64,000 bases of DNA, taken from positions 1-64,000 of the forward strand of contig JABAQU010000015.1 of the NCBI GenBank assembly GCA_019187185.1. Reading direction: 5' to 3'. The notes below the pieces were generated by a model. That model searched no databases. It was not told the origin of the DNA and worked only from the letters and a program-made list of their open reading frames with translations. Source of the stretch: Steroidobacteraceae bacterium. GTDB taxonomy: Bacteria > Pseudomonadota > Gammaproteobacteria > Steroidobacterales > Steroidobacteraceae. Shown here piece after piece: positions 1 through 8,114 of the stretch (within the stretch, counting starts at the first letter, position 1; each line of letters opens with the position of its first letter). Position numbers and translations under genes: made by a program.

Positions 1-122
1 TCGATCAGCGCCAGGATCGAGGCCCACGGGATCACCGCGTTCATCTCCGCCAGGAACTTCTCGCGGCGCGTGACCTTACCCTTCCTGTCCCAGGCCACCG
101 ACGCAAACGTCGTCTGCTTCAT
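1..122 (-). mobile_element. IS5-family transposase, N-terminal fragment cut by window edge
   Basis: The reverse strand reads open from an ATG at 122 to the window edge and gives about 40 residues beginning MKQTTFASVAWDRKGKVTRR and continuing with EKFLAEMNAVIPW. This is the characteristic start of DDE transposases of the IS5 group (pattern KQ-T-F followed by K-x-TRRE-F-L-x-EM-x-x-VIPW). The rest of the gene lies outside the window, so integrity of the element is unknown. It points away from the neighbouring catabolic genes and sits at the edge of a lower-GC block. The family call rests on recognition of the N-terminal pattern, not on a search. Confidence 0.85.
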
Positions 123-179
123 CCGGAGCCCCGCTCCCTGATGGCTGCTGTCCCCTGCACGCAGTATCCGTCAGCCATG

Positions 180-203
180 GCTACCTGTGCAGAGATTCCC
201 TAG
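180..203. repeat. Probable IS5 terminal inverted repeat with CTAG target site
   Basis: About 60-80 bp upstream of the transposase start the sequence ...ctgtgcagagattccctag occurs. Read outward from the element, this ends in a GGGAATCTCTGCAC-like terminus followed by CTAG at 200-203. IS5-group elements commonly insert at YTAR sites such as CTAG and carry short GG-starting ends, so position 199/200 is the likely junction. The other end is outside the window, so the duplication cannot be confirmed. Confidence 0.4.
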
Positions 204-569
204 GAGCTGATCATGACTTTCCGGCTCATTGCTCTATCCCCTCGTCGTGAGCATCGCGCATCCACTAGTGGATCAACTCCAGGTGCGAAGTTCGAGCAGC
301 AATTCATCCGTTCAGATGATGCCGATGAATGATAGGCCATGAGAGTCTCCCATTGCGCACGTGAACCCGGATCCGTTTCATGCAACTGCAACTCTATGCC
401 CGGACCGAGAACCCCTTAGTAATGGTCTGTCGGAAGCATCTTGGGCGGCGTAACTGGCGTGTGGCGGAACGCAAGTAACACGAAGGGGAATGGGGTTGAA
501 TGAATTGAGACCTGAGAGGGTTTGCGGAAAGCAGGTCCGTGTTGTTTCCACATAAGGATTCCACTAGGC
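204..569. other. Gene-free interval between IS end and first catabolic gene
   Basis: No convincing coding sequence is seen here; the short reverse open frames have no recognisable pattern. Base composition is clearly less GC-rich than the second half of the window. A perfect 14-bp palindrome ATCCACTAGTGGAT lies at 260-273. It could be a protein-binding site or chance. The promoter for the downstream genes should lie in this interval, but no clean -35/-10 pair was identified. Confidence 0.4.
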
Positions 570-1592
570 ATGTTTCGAGTCTGGCTCATAACGGACATGC
601 GGCTGACACTGGCCGAGATCGCGTCACACGCGCGGCGTGCCGAAACGCTTGGCGCAGACGTTTTGTCGCTTGCAGACGCGGGCTTTGATGGATTCCTCGG
701 CGCTCAGTCAGCGATCTCTGTCACTACGCGCATAGAGATAGCAACCGCAGGGGCAGTCTGTTTCGCTCGCAGTCCATTGGTGACTGCACTTGCGTCGTGG
801 AACCTATCGGCGCTATCGGCAGGGCGCTTTCGATTGGGTCTAAGCCCGCTGGTCCCTGCAATGCTGATCGAGAAGTACGGCATTGCCTGGCACCCCCCAG
901 CGCCACGAATGCGTGAGTACATCGGTGCACTGCGGGCCGTATATAAGTCATGGCAAACGGATGTGCCGCTGCACTATGTAGGCAAACACTATCGTCTAAC
1001 TAGGCAGAATTCGTGGTCGCGGCCAGCACCTATAGAGGACCCGGATATCCCGATCCACATAGGGGCTATTGGACCACGTATGAGCGCGCTTGCTGGTGAG
1101 TGCGCAAGTGGGTTGCTTCTACATCCGACAAACTCGGCGTCGCGGTATCTTCGCGAGATTGTAATCGAGGAGATTGAACGGGGCGCTCGGCGTAAGGCGC
1201 GATCACTGACGGACTTCGAGTTGGTCGTGATGCCGATGTGCGCTACTGGAAAAACTAGTGACGAAGCACATCAGCAACGAGAAGCGCAGCGCCGCATGTT
1301 TGCGATATTTCTGTCGACGCCACAGTACTGGCCAGCGCTCGAACTGTTCGGATGGAAGGCAACGGGGGAGCGGCTCTTGGAGCTATGGCGAGAGGGACGT
1401 GAGGATCTAATGGGAGAGCAGCTCACCGAGGAGATGCTTGATGCGTTTATGCCAACAGCGCCCTACCACAAATTGGCAGGAGTCCTGCGTGAGCGCTTTG
1501 GTGGGCTAGCGCGCGGGATCTGCCTCCAACTGCCAAGCAATTCAGAGCACGATGTGGCGCTCGGTCGTCTAATCCGGGAACTGCAGGAGTAA
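570..1592 (+). CDS. LLM-class (luciferase-like) flavin-dependent monooxygenase
   Basis: The product (340 aa from the ATG at 570) is a luciferase-like TIM-barrel oxidoreductase. Seen: an N-terminal sheet/helix with E-I-A-S-H-A-RRAETLGAD, a segment RIEIATAGAVCFARSPLVTA that matches the conserved strand after the first substrate loop, and L-SAGRFRLGL, the usual LS-GR-x-LG-G-like loop. Such enzymes use FMNH2 or F420 and attack ketones, aldehydes or amines. The frame is open upstream to a TTG at 522, but the ATG at 570 has an AAGGA-type ribosome site about 12 nt ahead and fits the family start better. It lies 10 bp before an acyl-CoA ligase, suggesting co-transcription. Substrate unknown. Codon use is less GC-biased than in genes after 8,100. 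Confidence 0.75.
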   Translation: MFRVWLITDMRLTLAEIASHARRAETLGADVLSLADAGFDGFLGAQSAISVTTRIEIATAGAVCFARSPLVTALASWNLSALSAGRFRLGLSPLVPAMLIEKYGIAWHPPAPRMREYIGALRAVYKSWQTDVPLHYVGKHYRLTRQNSWSRPAPIEDPDIPIHIGAIGPRMSALAGECASGLLLHPTNSASRYLREIVIEEIERGARRKARSLTDFELVVMPMCATGKTSDEAHQQREAQRRMFAIFLSTPQYWPALELFGWKATGERLLELWREGREDLMGEQLTEEMLDAFMPTAPYHKLAGVLRERFGGLARGICLQLPSNSEHDVALGRLIRELQE

Positions 1593-1602
1593 GGAGCAAG
1601 AT

Positions 1603-3273
1603 ATGGAGCGCGCCGAGATTGCAGCAGATCAATCCATGCTCCGAGCCAAGTGGTGCCATCTCGGATACTACGGGGGCAACTCAATTGCTGAATGGCTGCG
1701 CGAAGGCGTCAGGAAGTTCCCTGGTGTCGAGTCGATCTACTATGTAGATAGGCGGCCACGTCACACGACGAACCTAGAGCTTTATCAAGCCAGCATTAAG
1801 ATTGCATCCGCGCTCGCAAGGTTGGGAGTACGCAGTGGAGATGTCGTCGCTGTGCAGTTGCCGACCTGGTACGAGACCACCGTGCTCTATCTCGCGCTCG
1901 TGCACTTGGGTGCTATTGCACTTCCGATCGTCAGCATTTATGGGTCGGCGGAGGTGGAGTTCATCCTACGAGAGTCAAAGGCAAAGCTCTACTTCAGTCC
2001 CGCAAGCTGGCGCAAGGTGGACTATTTGCAGCGTCATGCGACGCTACGTTCCCTTCCTCATCTCGAAGACATTGTAATCGTTGGTGGCGGGGCGCCCACG
2101 GGGTCGCGGAGCTGGGAACATCTTGAAGCGTCAGCTACAACCTGCTTTGAGCCTACGGTTACGGATCCAGATTCCGTAAGCCTCCTGATCTACACCTCAG
2201 GCACCACCTCGGCTCCTAAGGGCGTGCAGCATACACATCACGGCCTGTTACATGAGTGGGGCCGCCCGAGCTATCGAAACCGTGGTATGTACCTGGCAAA
2301 TTTGCCCGCTGGCCACTACACCGGGTATGGCTTCATGTTTCGCCCATCGATCTATGGGGCGCCAATGGTGTTTCAGGACCAATGGGATGCCCAGTTTGCT
2401 GCTGAGCTAGTGCAGCGTCATAGGGTCAAAGCGGGCGGCGGAACGCCCATCTTCCTTTTTTCACTTCTGGAGATGGCCGAGAAGTACCATTTCGATATCT
2501 CATCGCTTGAATCTTTTGGGCTTGGCGCGGAGAGCGTGGCGCCGACCACTGTTCAGCTCGCCGACAGCCATGGATTTCCAGGGGCACGCGTCTATGGTTC
2601 AACAGAGCATCCAACGGTTACGAGCCTCGATCCAGAGGCCCCATTTGAGAGGCGTGCATACACCGACGGAAGAGTAGATGAAGGCAACGAAGTGCGAATA
2701 GTCGATGAAAAGGACCGCGATGTGTCATTGGGAGGGGAGGGGGAGATCCTTACGCGAGGGCCCGAGATGTTTGCAGGCTATCTGGACCCAGAGCTGAATT
2801 GTGAGGCATTCGTCCGTGGCGGATGGTTTAGGTCCGGCGACATCGGGAGGCTCGATGCAGAAGGATACTTGACTATAACCGATCGAAAAAAGGACATCAT
2901 TATCCGCGGCGGCGAAAACATTTCGTCCAAGGAGGTAGAAGATGCACTCTGCCGGCACCCGGCCGTGCGCGCCGCTGCCGCGATCGCAATGCCCGATAAA
3001 TCGTACGGAGAGAAGGTTTGTGCGTTCGTCGAACTTCGCGGTAACTCCAGTCTAACTCTCGGGGAAGTTCAGAAGCACTTCGTGCATTTAGGGCTCGCAC
3101 GGCAGAAAACACCCGAGCGCCTTGAAGTCATCAGTGAGCTTCCGCGCAACTCGTCCGGCAAGATCAAGAAAGCGGAGCTCCGCGCCATCGTGAGAGAAGC
3201 CGCATCACCAATTGAATCGCCGCATTGTGCCACCTCCGCGGAAAGTGACCGCCATGCTACACGAGGCAAGTGA
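1603..3273 (+). CDS. AMP-dependent acyl-CoA synthetase
   Basis: The 556-aa product is an ANL-superfamily ligase that activates a carboxylic acid through an acyl-adenylate to a CoA thioester. The P-loop-like motif YTSGTTSAPKGV lies near residue 195; GSTEHPT replaces the common YG-x-TE motif; the hinge region YLTITDRKKDIIIRGGENIS and the C-terminal NSSGKIKK with the catalytic lysine are present. The overall look is that of medium-chain or cyclohexanecarboxylate-type ligases. ATG at 1603 is preceded by AAGGAG (within 1591-1597), 10 bp after the LLM gene, so the two form one unit. About 255 bp without an evident gene follow. Substrate is not predictable beyond an organic acid, probably alicyclic from context. 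Confidence 0.88.
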   Translation: MERAEIAADQSMLRAKWCHLGYYGGNSIAEWLREGVRKFPGVESIYYVDRRPRHTTNLELYQASIKIASALARLGVRSGDVVAVQLPTWYETTVLYLALVHLGAIALPIVSIYGSAEVEFILRESKAKLYFSPASWRKVDYLQRHATLRSLPHLEDIVIVGGGAPTGSRSWEHLEASATTCFEPTVTDPDSVSLLIYTSGTTSAPKGVQHTHHGLLHEWGRPSYRNRGMYLANLPAGHYTGYGFMFRPSIYGAPMVFQDQWDAQFAAELVQRHRVKAGGGTPIFLFSLLEMAEKYHFDISSLESFGLGAESVAPTTVQLADSHGFPGARVYGSTEHPTVTSLDPEAPFERRAYTDGRVDEGNEVRIVDEKDRDVSLGGEGEILTRGPEMFAGYLDPELNCEAFVRGGWFRSGDIGRLDAEGYLTITDRKKDIIIRGGENISSKEVEDALCRHPAVRAAAAIAMPDKSYGEKVCAFVELRGNSSLTLGEVQKHFVHLGLARQKTPERLEVISELPRNSSGKIKKAELRAIVREAASPIESPHCATSAESDRHATRGK

Positions 3274-3528
3274 AATGGGTGTTTGTGCGCTCTTGGCTCT
3301 TGCCGTCAGCAACTGCAGAAGGGTGAGCTCCGGTGTGGTAGGCGCCGCGGAAACGCCAAGAAGGTGCGCCAATCCTGTATCGGCATTACTTGAGAGGGGA
3401 GCCTGCGTGATGCGTACACATTACGAAAGAGTGATCACATGTGCGGTCGGAGACGATGCCTTCTATGGTGATCGTTGAGGAGGAGTGGGCTTCTACCGCT
3501 ATCTCAGAGTCAGCATTAGGAGACATCA

Positions 3529-3987
3529 ATGAGTAAGTACGATGACCACTATGCGATTCGTGAACTCGTGGAGCGATGGAGCGATGGTGTAAACAGTCGT
3601 GAATGGGCCGCACTGGAAGTGCTCTTTACGGAAGAGGCGACATGGAATGTGGGCGAGCCGCTGAATTTTCATGCGCAAGGACCGAGTCAGATCGTCGCGC
3701 TATTGCGGGAGAAGCTGCAACAGACCAGATATATGGTTCAGACGCCACATGCTGTCATTGTCGACGTGCAGGGCGATGCCGCCACTGCGAAGTCAACAAT
3801 TCATGAAGCGTGCCGCTTCAAAGATGACTCTGGCATTGAAGTGGTAGGCACCTACTTCGACGAATTTGTGCGCGAGCGAGTTGGGTGGCGCTTTAGCCGT
3901 CGTACGTATCGTTGCACCTTCACGAGTCCGCTCACACCTGGTGGTCAGACGTTTCAGCATTTCGACGGTGGATCACCGGCGCAGTGA
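3529..3987 (+). CDS. SnoaL-like / NTF2-fold protein
   Basis: A 152-aa protein with the cone-shaped NTF2/SnoaL fold pattern: an N-terminal helix YAIRELVERWSDG, W-AALE-LF-E, then the beta-rich half ending YRCTF. Family members include polyketide cyclases, ketosteroid isomerase and ring-hydroxylating dioxygenase beta subunits, so it may isomerise, dehydrate or simply bind a polycyclic intermediate. It is a clear paralogue of the reverse-strand gene at 22,979-23,434: by eye about 60-65% of residues match without gaps over about 140 positions. A ribosome site AGGAG lies close upstream (aggagacatcaATG). The TonB receptor gene follows after about 100 bp. Confidence 0.8.
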   Translation: MSKYDDHYAIRELVERWSDGVNSREWAALEVLFTEEATWNVGEPLNFHAQGPSQIVALLREKLQQTRYMVQTPHAVIVDVQGDAATAKSTIHEACRFKDDSGIEVVGTYFDEFVRERVGWRFSRRTYRCTFTSPLTPGGQTFQHFDGGSPAQ

Positions 3988-4089
3988 ATGGACATTTCAT
4001 GAGACGGTCTCTTGGTCGAATGTCCAAATTGGCGTGATTCAGATCCGATATCCAATCAGATGGTCGCATCATTGAAGGGGAATCTAGCA

Positions 4090-6450
4090 GTGAGCAATCG
4101 AGTCTACCGGCAGCTTCATTGGATGTTTTTCGTTTGGGCGCTCCTTCTGAGTGGGATTTCCACAGCTGCACTGGCGCAAGACAGTGTGCCGCCAGATAGC
4201 GCGGAAAGTGGTAGCGAGTCGCGAAGCAATACGGATGGGACTGGAGCGAGCGACGCCGGTGCTGGAAACATCGAGACTGTTGTCGTTACCGCGCGCCGCC
4301 GGGAGGAGTCGGCTCAGGATGTTCCCGTGTCTCTAACAGCTTTGACTGCAGTGGACCTTGAAAGAAGGAACATCATGCAGCCTAAGGATCTCTCTGGGTC
4401 AATACCTGGGGTAATTTCAATGCCGCAAGCAACATTCCCATTAGGAAGTACCACATTTGTGCGGGGTATCGGCGCTACAGAAACTCTCCTTACCATCGAT
4501 CCGCCGGTCGCTCAGTATAGAGACGGCATCTACGTGGGCCACACCTCGACGCTGGGGAATGTTGACATGACCACGCTCGAGCGTGTTGAAGTTATGCGCG
4601 GCCCCCAAGGCACACTCTTTGGGCGCAATACAACAGGTGGAGCAATCAATTTTGTGACACGTGCGCCGCGAGAGGAGTGGGGATTAACCCAGCAGCTCCG
4701 TTACGGATCGTTCAATGAAGTACTAAGTGCCACAACGGTGGATACGGGCAGGCTCGGGGGCTCCGGGGTAACAAGCGTGCTCACCTATCAACATCGTGAG
4801 CGAGATGGCTATGTTGATGATCCTACCGTAAGGGATGCGCGAGACCCGGGAGCTTTCGCAAATGACGCCGTCTTTGCGAAGCTCAAGGGAACCTGGGATA
4901 GGCTGGAGCTCGAGTACACATTTGACTACTTCAGGACGCGCGCCGTTCCAGCTCCACTCCAGATTATTACGGGAAATGGCAATTTCCTTGCATATGTCTC
5001 GAACTCGCCTGCACTAGGAGGGGCGGCATTGGAATTGAGCCCATCGCGTTTGCGTACGTTGGATTATGCAGACTTGCCACGCCAGCACCATGAGAGCTCA
5101 GGGCACGCGCTTACCGGCAGGTTCAATTTCTCCGACAGTGTAGCTCTAAAATCAATCACATCGTGGAGAAAGGCATCTGGTCGCGGTGCAGCTGCGACCG
5201 GTACCGATGGATTGCATGGTATAAGTACAACTTCGGGGGGGGCGGTGCAGTCCTATGTAGGGCTTGCGTACAACTCGCCAAAGGAGTTTGGCACACGACA
5301 ATTTACACAGGAACTACAGGTTGTAGGAGACATCGGAGAAATCTCCTATACGGCTGGCGGCTTCTATTTCCGGGAAACGGGGTATGACAACATTCATGGG
5401 CGCTATTTGTTGGCCTTGTCTCCAGTCCTGGCGATGACCGTCAACGCTGTTACCACATACGATGTGCGCAACACCTCCGAAGCAGCCTACGGCCAGGTTG
5501 GCTATACGCCAAGCATGTTGAACGATAGACTCGAGTTGACGGCAGGATTGCGCACCTCGCGCGATCATAAGAAGGCCAACCAGGTCGCCGCAATTGTTCG
5601 AGAGGGAGACCATGTCTTTCATGACACGACATGGTCTCTATCGGCACGTTACAACTGGACGCCCGAGATCATGACTTTCATACGAGCCGGCACCGGGATC
5701 CGCGCGGGTGGCTTCAATATTCGCGCAACACCCGTTAGACAGGAGTTTTTGTTCCAACCGGAACGTGCTACCTCATATGAGGCGGGGATTAAGGCGCAAT
5801 TTCGGGAAGGCAAGATTCAGTTGAATGCGGGGGCATTCCACACAAGCTATCGAGATCTTCAGATTACAACGATCACGGGTGCATCCACCTCTGGAGGAGT
5901 AAGCGGAGGAACGTACAGTGCGAATGCTACCTTTCGCGGTGGTGAGATAGAGTTGGGCGCTCTGCCGCTGGATGGGTTGAAGTTCGCGGTGAACGTGGGA
6001 TATGTGGACCCCACTTATGAACGGATAATTTTCCCCGCACCGGTTACCGGGATTCCTACGAACTATGCGGACAGTAGTCGGTTCCCGTACGTGCCCAAGC
6101 TAAATGGCAGTGTGGATGCCAGCTACGAGATGCCAATCGCCGGCGGCAGGCTCATTGCGAGCGTGAATTACACCTACGTGGGCAAGCGGTACTTCCATAT
6201 AAGCAGCATTCCTGGCCAAAACCCGTTCAACAATACTATTGCGTCTCAAGGCCAGGGCATCTTGAATGGGCGCTTGTCGATCGCAGATATCAACATGGGA
6301 AACGCAGCCGCTGAAGTTAGCATTTGGTCAAACAACATTGCCAATAAGTTCTACCGAACAAACGGCATCGACTACGGCGCACTAGGTTTCGCAGGAGCGA
6401 CCTATAGCGAGCCACGTTCGATTGGAGTAGACCTCAAGGTGACCTTTTGA
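4090..6450 (+). CDS. TonB-dependent outer-membrane receptor
   Basis: From the GTG at 4090 the product is 786 aa. It has a signal peptide (hydrophobic WMFFVWALLLSG ending A-L-A-Q), a TonB-box-like ETVVVTARRREE, a plug domain with QDVPVSLTAL and the conserved VLRGPQG-type loop (here VMRGPQGTLFGRNTTGGAIN), and a C-terminal beta-barrel ending in aromatic F. This is the plug/barrel type common in sphingomonads and gammaproteobacterial degraders, where such receptors import hydrophobic or complex organics. The frame is open to 4012, but GTG 4090 has AAGGGG about 8 nt upstream and starts directly before the signal peptide. It closes the first co-directional gene group. Ligand unknown. Confidence 0.88.
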   Translation: MSNRVYRQLHWMFFVWALLLSGISTAALAQDSVPPDSAESGSESRSNTDGTGASDAGAGNIETVVVTARRREESAQDVPVSLTALTAVDLERRNIMQPKDLSGSIPGVISMPQATFPLGSTTFVRGIGATETLLTIDPPVAQYRDGIYVGHTSTLGNVDMTTLERVEVMRGPQGTLFGRNTTGGAINFVTRAPREEWGLTQQLRYGSFNEVLSATTVDTGRLGGSGVTSVLTYQHRERDGYVDDPTVRDARDPGAFANDAVFAKLKGTWDRLELEYTFDYFRTRAVPAPLQIITGNGNFLAYVSNSPALGGAALELSPSRLRTLDYADLPRQHHESSGHALTGRFNFSDSVALKSITSWRKASGRGAAATGTDGLHGISTTSGGAVQSYVGLAYNSPKEFGTRQFTQELQVVGDIGEISYTAGGFYFRETGYDNIHGRYLLALSPVLAMTVNAVTTYDVRNTSEAAYGQVGYTPSMLNDRLELTAGLRTSRDHKKANQVAAIVREGDHVFHDTTWSLSARYNWTPEIMTFIRAGTGIRAGGFNIRATPVRQEFLFQPERATSYEAGIKAQFREGKIQLNAGAFHTSYRDLQITTITGASTSGGVSGGTYSANATFRGGEIELGALPLDGLKFAVNVGYVDPTYERIIFPAPVTGIPTNYADSSRFPYVPKLNGSVDASYEMPIAGGRLIASVNYTYVGKRYFHISSIPGQNPFNNTIASQGQGILNGRLSIADINMGNAAAEVSIWSNNIANKFYRTNGIDYGALGFAGATYSEPRSIGVDLKVTF

Positions 6451-6991
6451 GGCGGCAGGAGTTGGGCTCGTTTAACAAGCCGCGCCGAACCAAGTAGGTG
6501 CTTCATTTGGCGCGAGAGCATAGACGACACTTAGCGTAGGGTGCCGGAGGCAATGGACGATGCAGTCGCGTAAGACTGTCGGGCAACGAGTGGGTATACA
6601 TGGGCGTAGCGAACACGAGCTTGTTGCCTGGCGCTAGATCTCCACCTTTGGAGGCATTTTGACGAGATGTGGTTGGGGCACTAGTGGCAAAGCGTTGTGC
6701 GGCATTTGTGCCGCACTTGTTGGCGAATTTCGATTGTGTCACAAGATGGTATTGAGGTTGGGGCTCGCGGGCGGGAAGCATCGGTGTTGTGATGGTTCTA
6801 GTCACGGCAATGCGTGAAATGAGGAGATGGGCAAGACGAGTGGCTGTTTATGCAGCTTCGATGCAGGTTGAAGACTAATAGAGGCAGCGCGCGATCCATT
6901 GGTACTGGCGTTACAAAGCCGGCCGCAGAGATGATGCGGCTGGTAAGTCGTCCGCGAATTGCGGCCGGGCACGAGATGTGTGGAGCAGGAT
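6451..6991. other. Non-coding interval of about 540 bp
   Basis: No recognisable gene. An open frame of 100 codons exists on the reverse strand (6503-6805), but its translation is rich in T, P, R and S with no family pattern. Composition is low-GC like the flanking genes. It separates the TonB receptor from the next LLM enzyme and should contain the promoter of the latter. Confidence 0.35.
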
Positions 6992-7855
6992 ATGCGATAT
7001 TGGCAAGCGGTAACGTGGACTGAACCCGAACAGTTGCTGGATGTTGTGCGTCATGCGGAGGATGTCGGGTTCGATGGCGTTATGCTTGGCGACCATGGGG
7101 TCTATCCTCGTGACGTTAGCACGCCGTATCCATACACTCCTGACGGCAAGTCGCCAATGCGGCACGACGATTTCTTTCCGGACTGTTGGGCCACGATTGG
7201 GGCGCTCGCAGCGGTAACGAGCCGCATTCGACTAACTGTTGCCATTTACATCTTGCCATTGCGTAATGTTTTCGAGGTCGCGCGCGCTACAGGCACGTTA
7301 TCCATTCTCAGTAATGGGCGATTTCTCCTTGGCGCAGGGCTCGGTTGGATGAAGGAAGAGTTCGATATCTACGGTGTTGATTTTCGCACCCGGGGTGCCC
7401 GATGCGACGAGATGATTGAGGTTCTACGTAAACTTTGGCAGGGCGGGATCGTCGAGCACAAGGGTAAACACATAGAGTTTCCGCCATTGGAGATTTCACC
7501 TGCACCACCGGCGCCCGTGCGGATCTACACTGGCGGGAACAGCATGGCGGCGCTTCGCCGTGCTGCGCGTCTTGGTGACGGGTGGATTGGTGCAGGCCAT
7601 GCGCCCGAAGAACTGCCGGAGCTTATCGCATTGCTGAGCCGGCTCCGGGAGGAAGCAGGTCGCGCGCATCATCCGTTTGAGATTGTGGGGGCTGTTCGCA
7701 CGCCTCCGGATCTACAGACGTTTCGGCAGCTTGAGGACTTTGGCGTGCACACAACGGTCAACTATCCGTTCCGGTTCACCCTCGGAGAACGCTCGACACT
7801 CGCGGAGAAGAAGAAGGAGATGGATAGATTCGCAGCAAAGTTCATTCAACATTAA
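6992..7855 (+). CDS. LLM-class F420/FMN-dependent oxidoreductase
   Basis: The 287-aa product carries the features of the TIGR03619-like luciferase family: LLDVVRHAEDVGFDGVMLGDH at the N-terminus, a YPYTPDG loop, the strand RIRLTVAIYILPLRN, the GRFLLGAGLGWMKEEF motif and C-terminal RRAARLGDGWIG. Enzymes of this family are flavin- or F420-dependent and often act in catabolism of cyclic compounds. The ATG at 6992 is preceded by GGAGCAGG, better than the upstream TTG at 6959. The same YPYTPDG and RAARLGDGW patterns recur in the reverse-strand gene at 26,096-26,998, so this is a functional counterpart of that gene. No gene follows for 259 bp. Confidence 0.82.
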   Translation: MRYWQAVTWTEPEQLLDVVRHAEDVGFDGVMLGDHGVYPRDVSTPYPYTPDGKSPMRHDDFFPDCWATIGALAAVTSRIRLTVAIYILPLRNVFEVARATGTLSILSNGRFLLGAGLGWMKEEFDIYGVDFRTRGARCDEMIEVLRKLWQGGIVEHKGKHIEFPPLEISPAPPAPVRIYTGGNSMAALRRAARLGDGWIGAGHAPEELPELIALLSRLREEAGRAHHPFEIVGAVRTPPDLQTFRQLEDFGVHTTVNYPFRFTLGERSTLAEKKKEMDRFAAKFIQH

Positions 7856-8114
7856 CGAAGTGATACAGAGCTGGCCTGTCCTCTAGAAGCTGCGGGTGCG
7901 CCACATAAGGCCCATTGCGCAGATGGCCATGGAGCGCTGGCCGCTGCAGAGGTCCGCCGCACCCACCCAGGTCCGGTCGATGAGCTGCGTCAGTGACAGC
8001 CTGGAGTATAGCCGGGGCTCAATTCTCCCTTGTTGGCTTCATCGATATTGATGATGTGTCAATTGAAGCGAGGCCCATAAGATACTCCGTGACACATCGA
8101 TTGACCTAATTCAT
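7856..8114. other. Composition boundary between low-GC and high-GC blocks
   Basis: The lower-GC codon usage of the left block stops here and the strongly GC-rich usage begins at the gene starting at 8115. Reading the reverse strand from about 7,995 to 7,884 gives a short open stretch (ending with a stop at 7884-7886) whose peptide looks protein-like (ends CAMGLMWRTRSF), possibly a gene remnant. The segment 8040-8110 is AT-richer and may hold the promoter of the following operon, but no well-spaced pair of hexamers was found. Confidence 0.4.

Noticed and set aside
6503-6805. 100-codon reverse open frame in the gap after the first TonB receptor
   Set aside because: No recognisable similarity, unusual composition for the block, and no ribosome site was found for it; chance open frame is more likely.
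8040-8114. Sigma-70 promoter before the molybdenum hydroxylase gene
   Set aside because: TTGATG, TTGAAG and TAAGAT-like hexamers occur, but none pair at 16-18 bp spacing.
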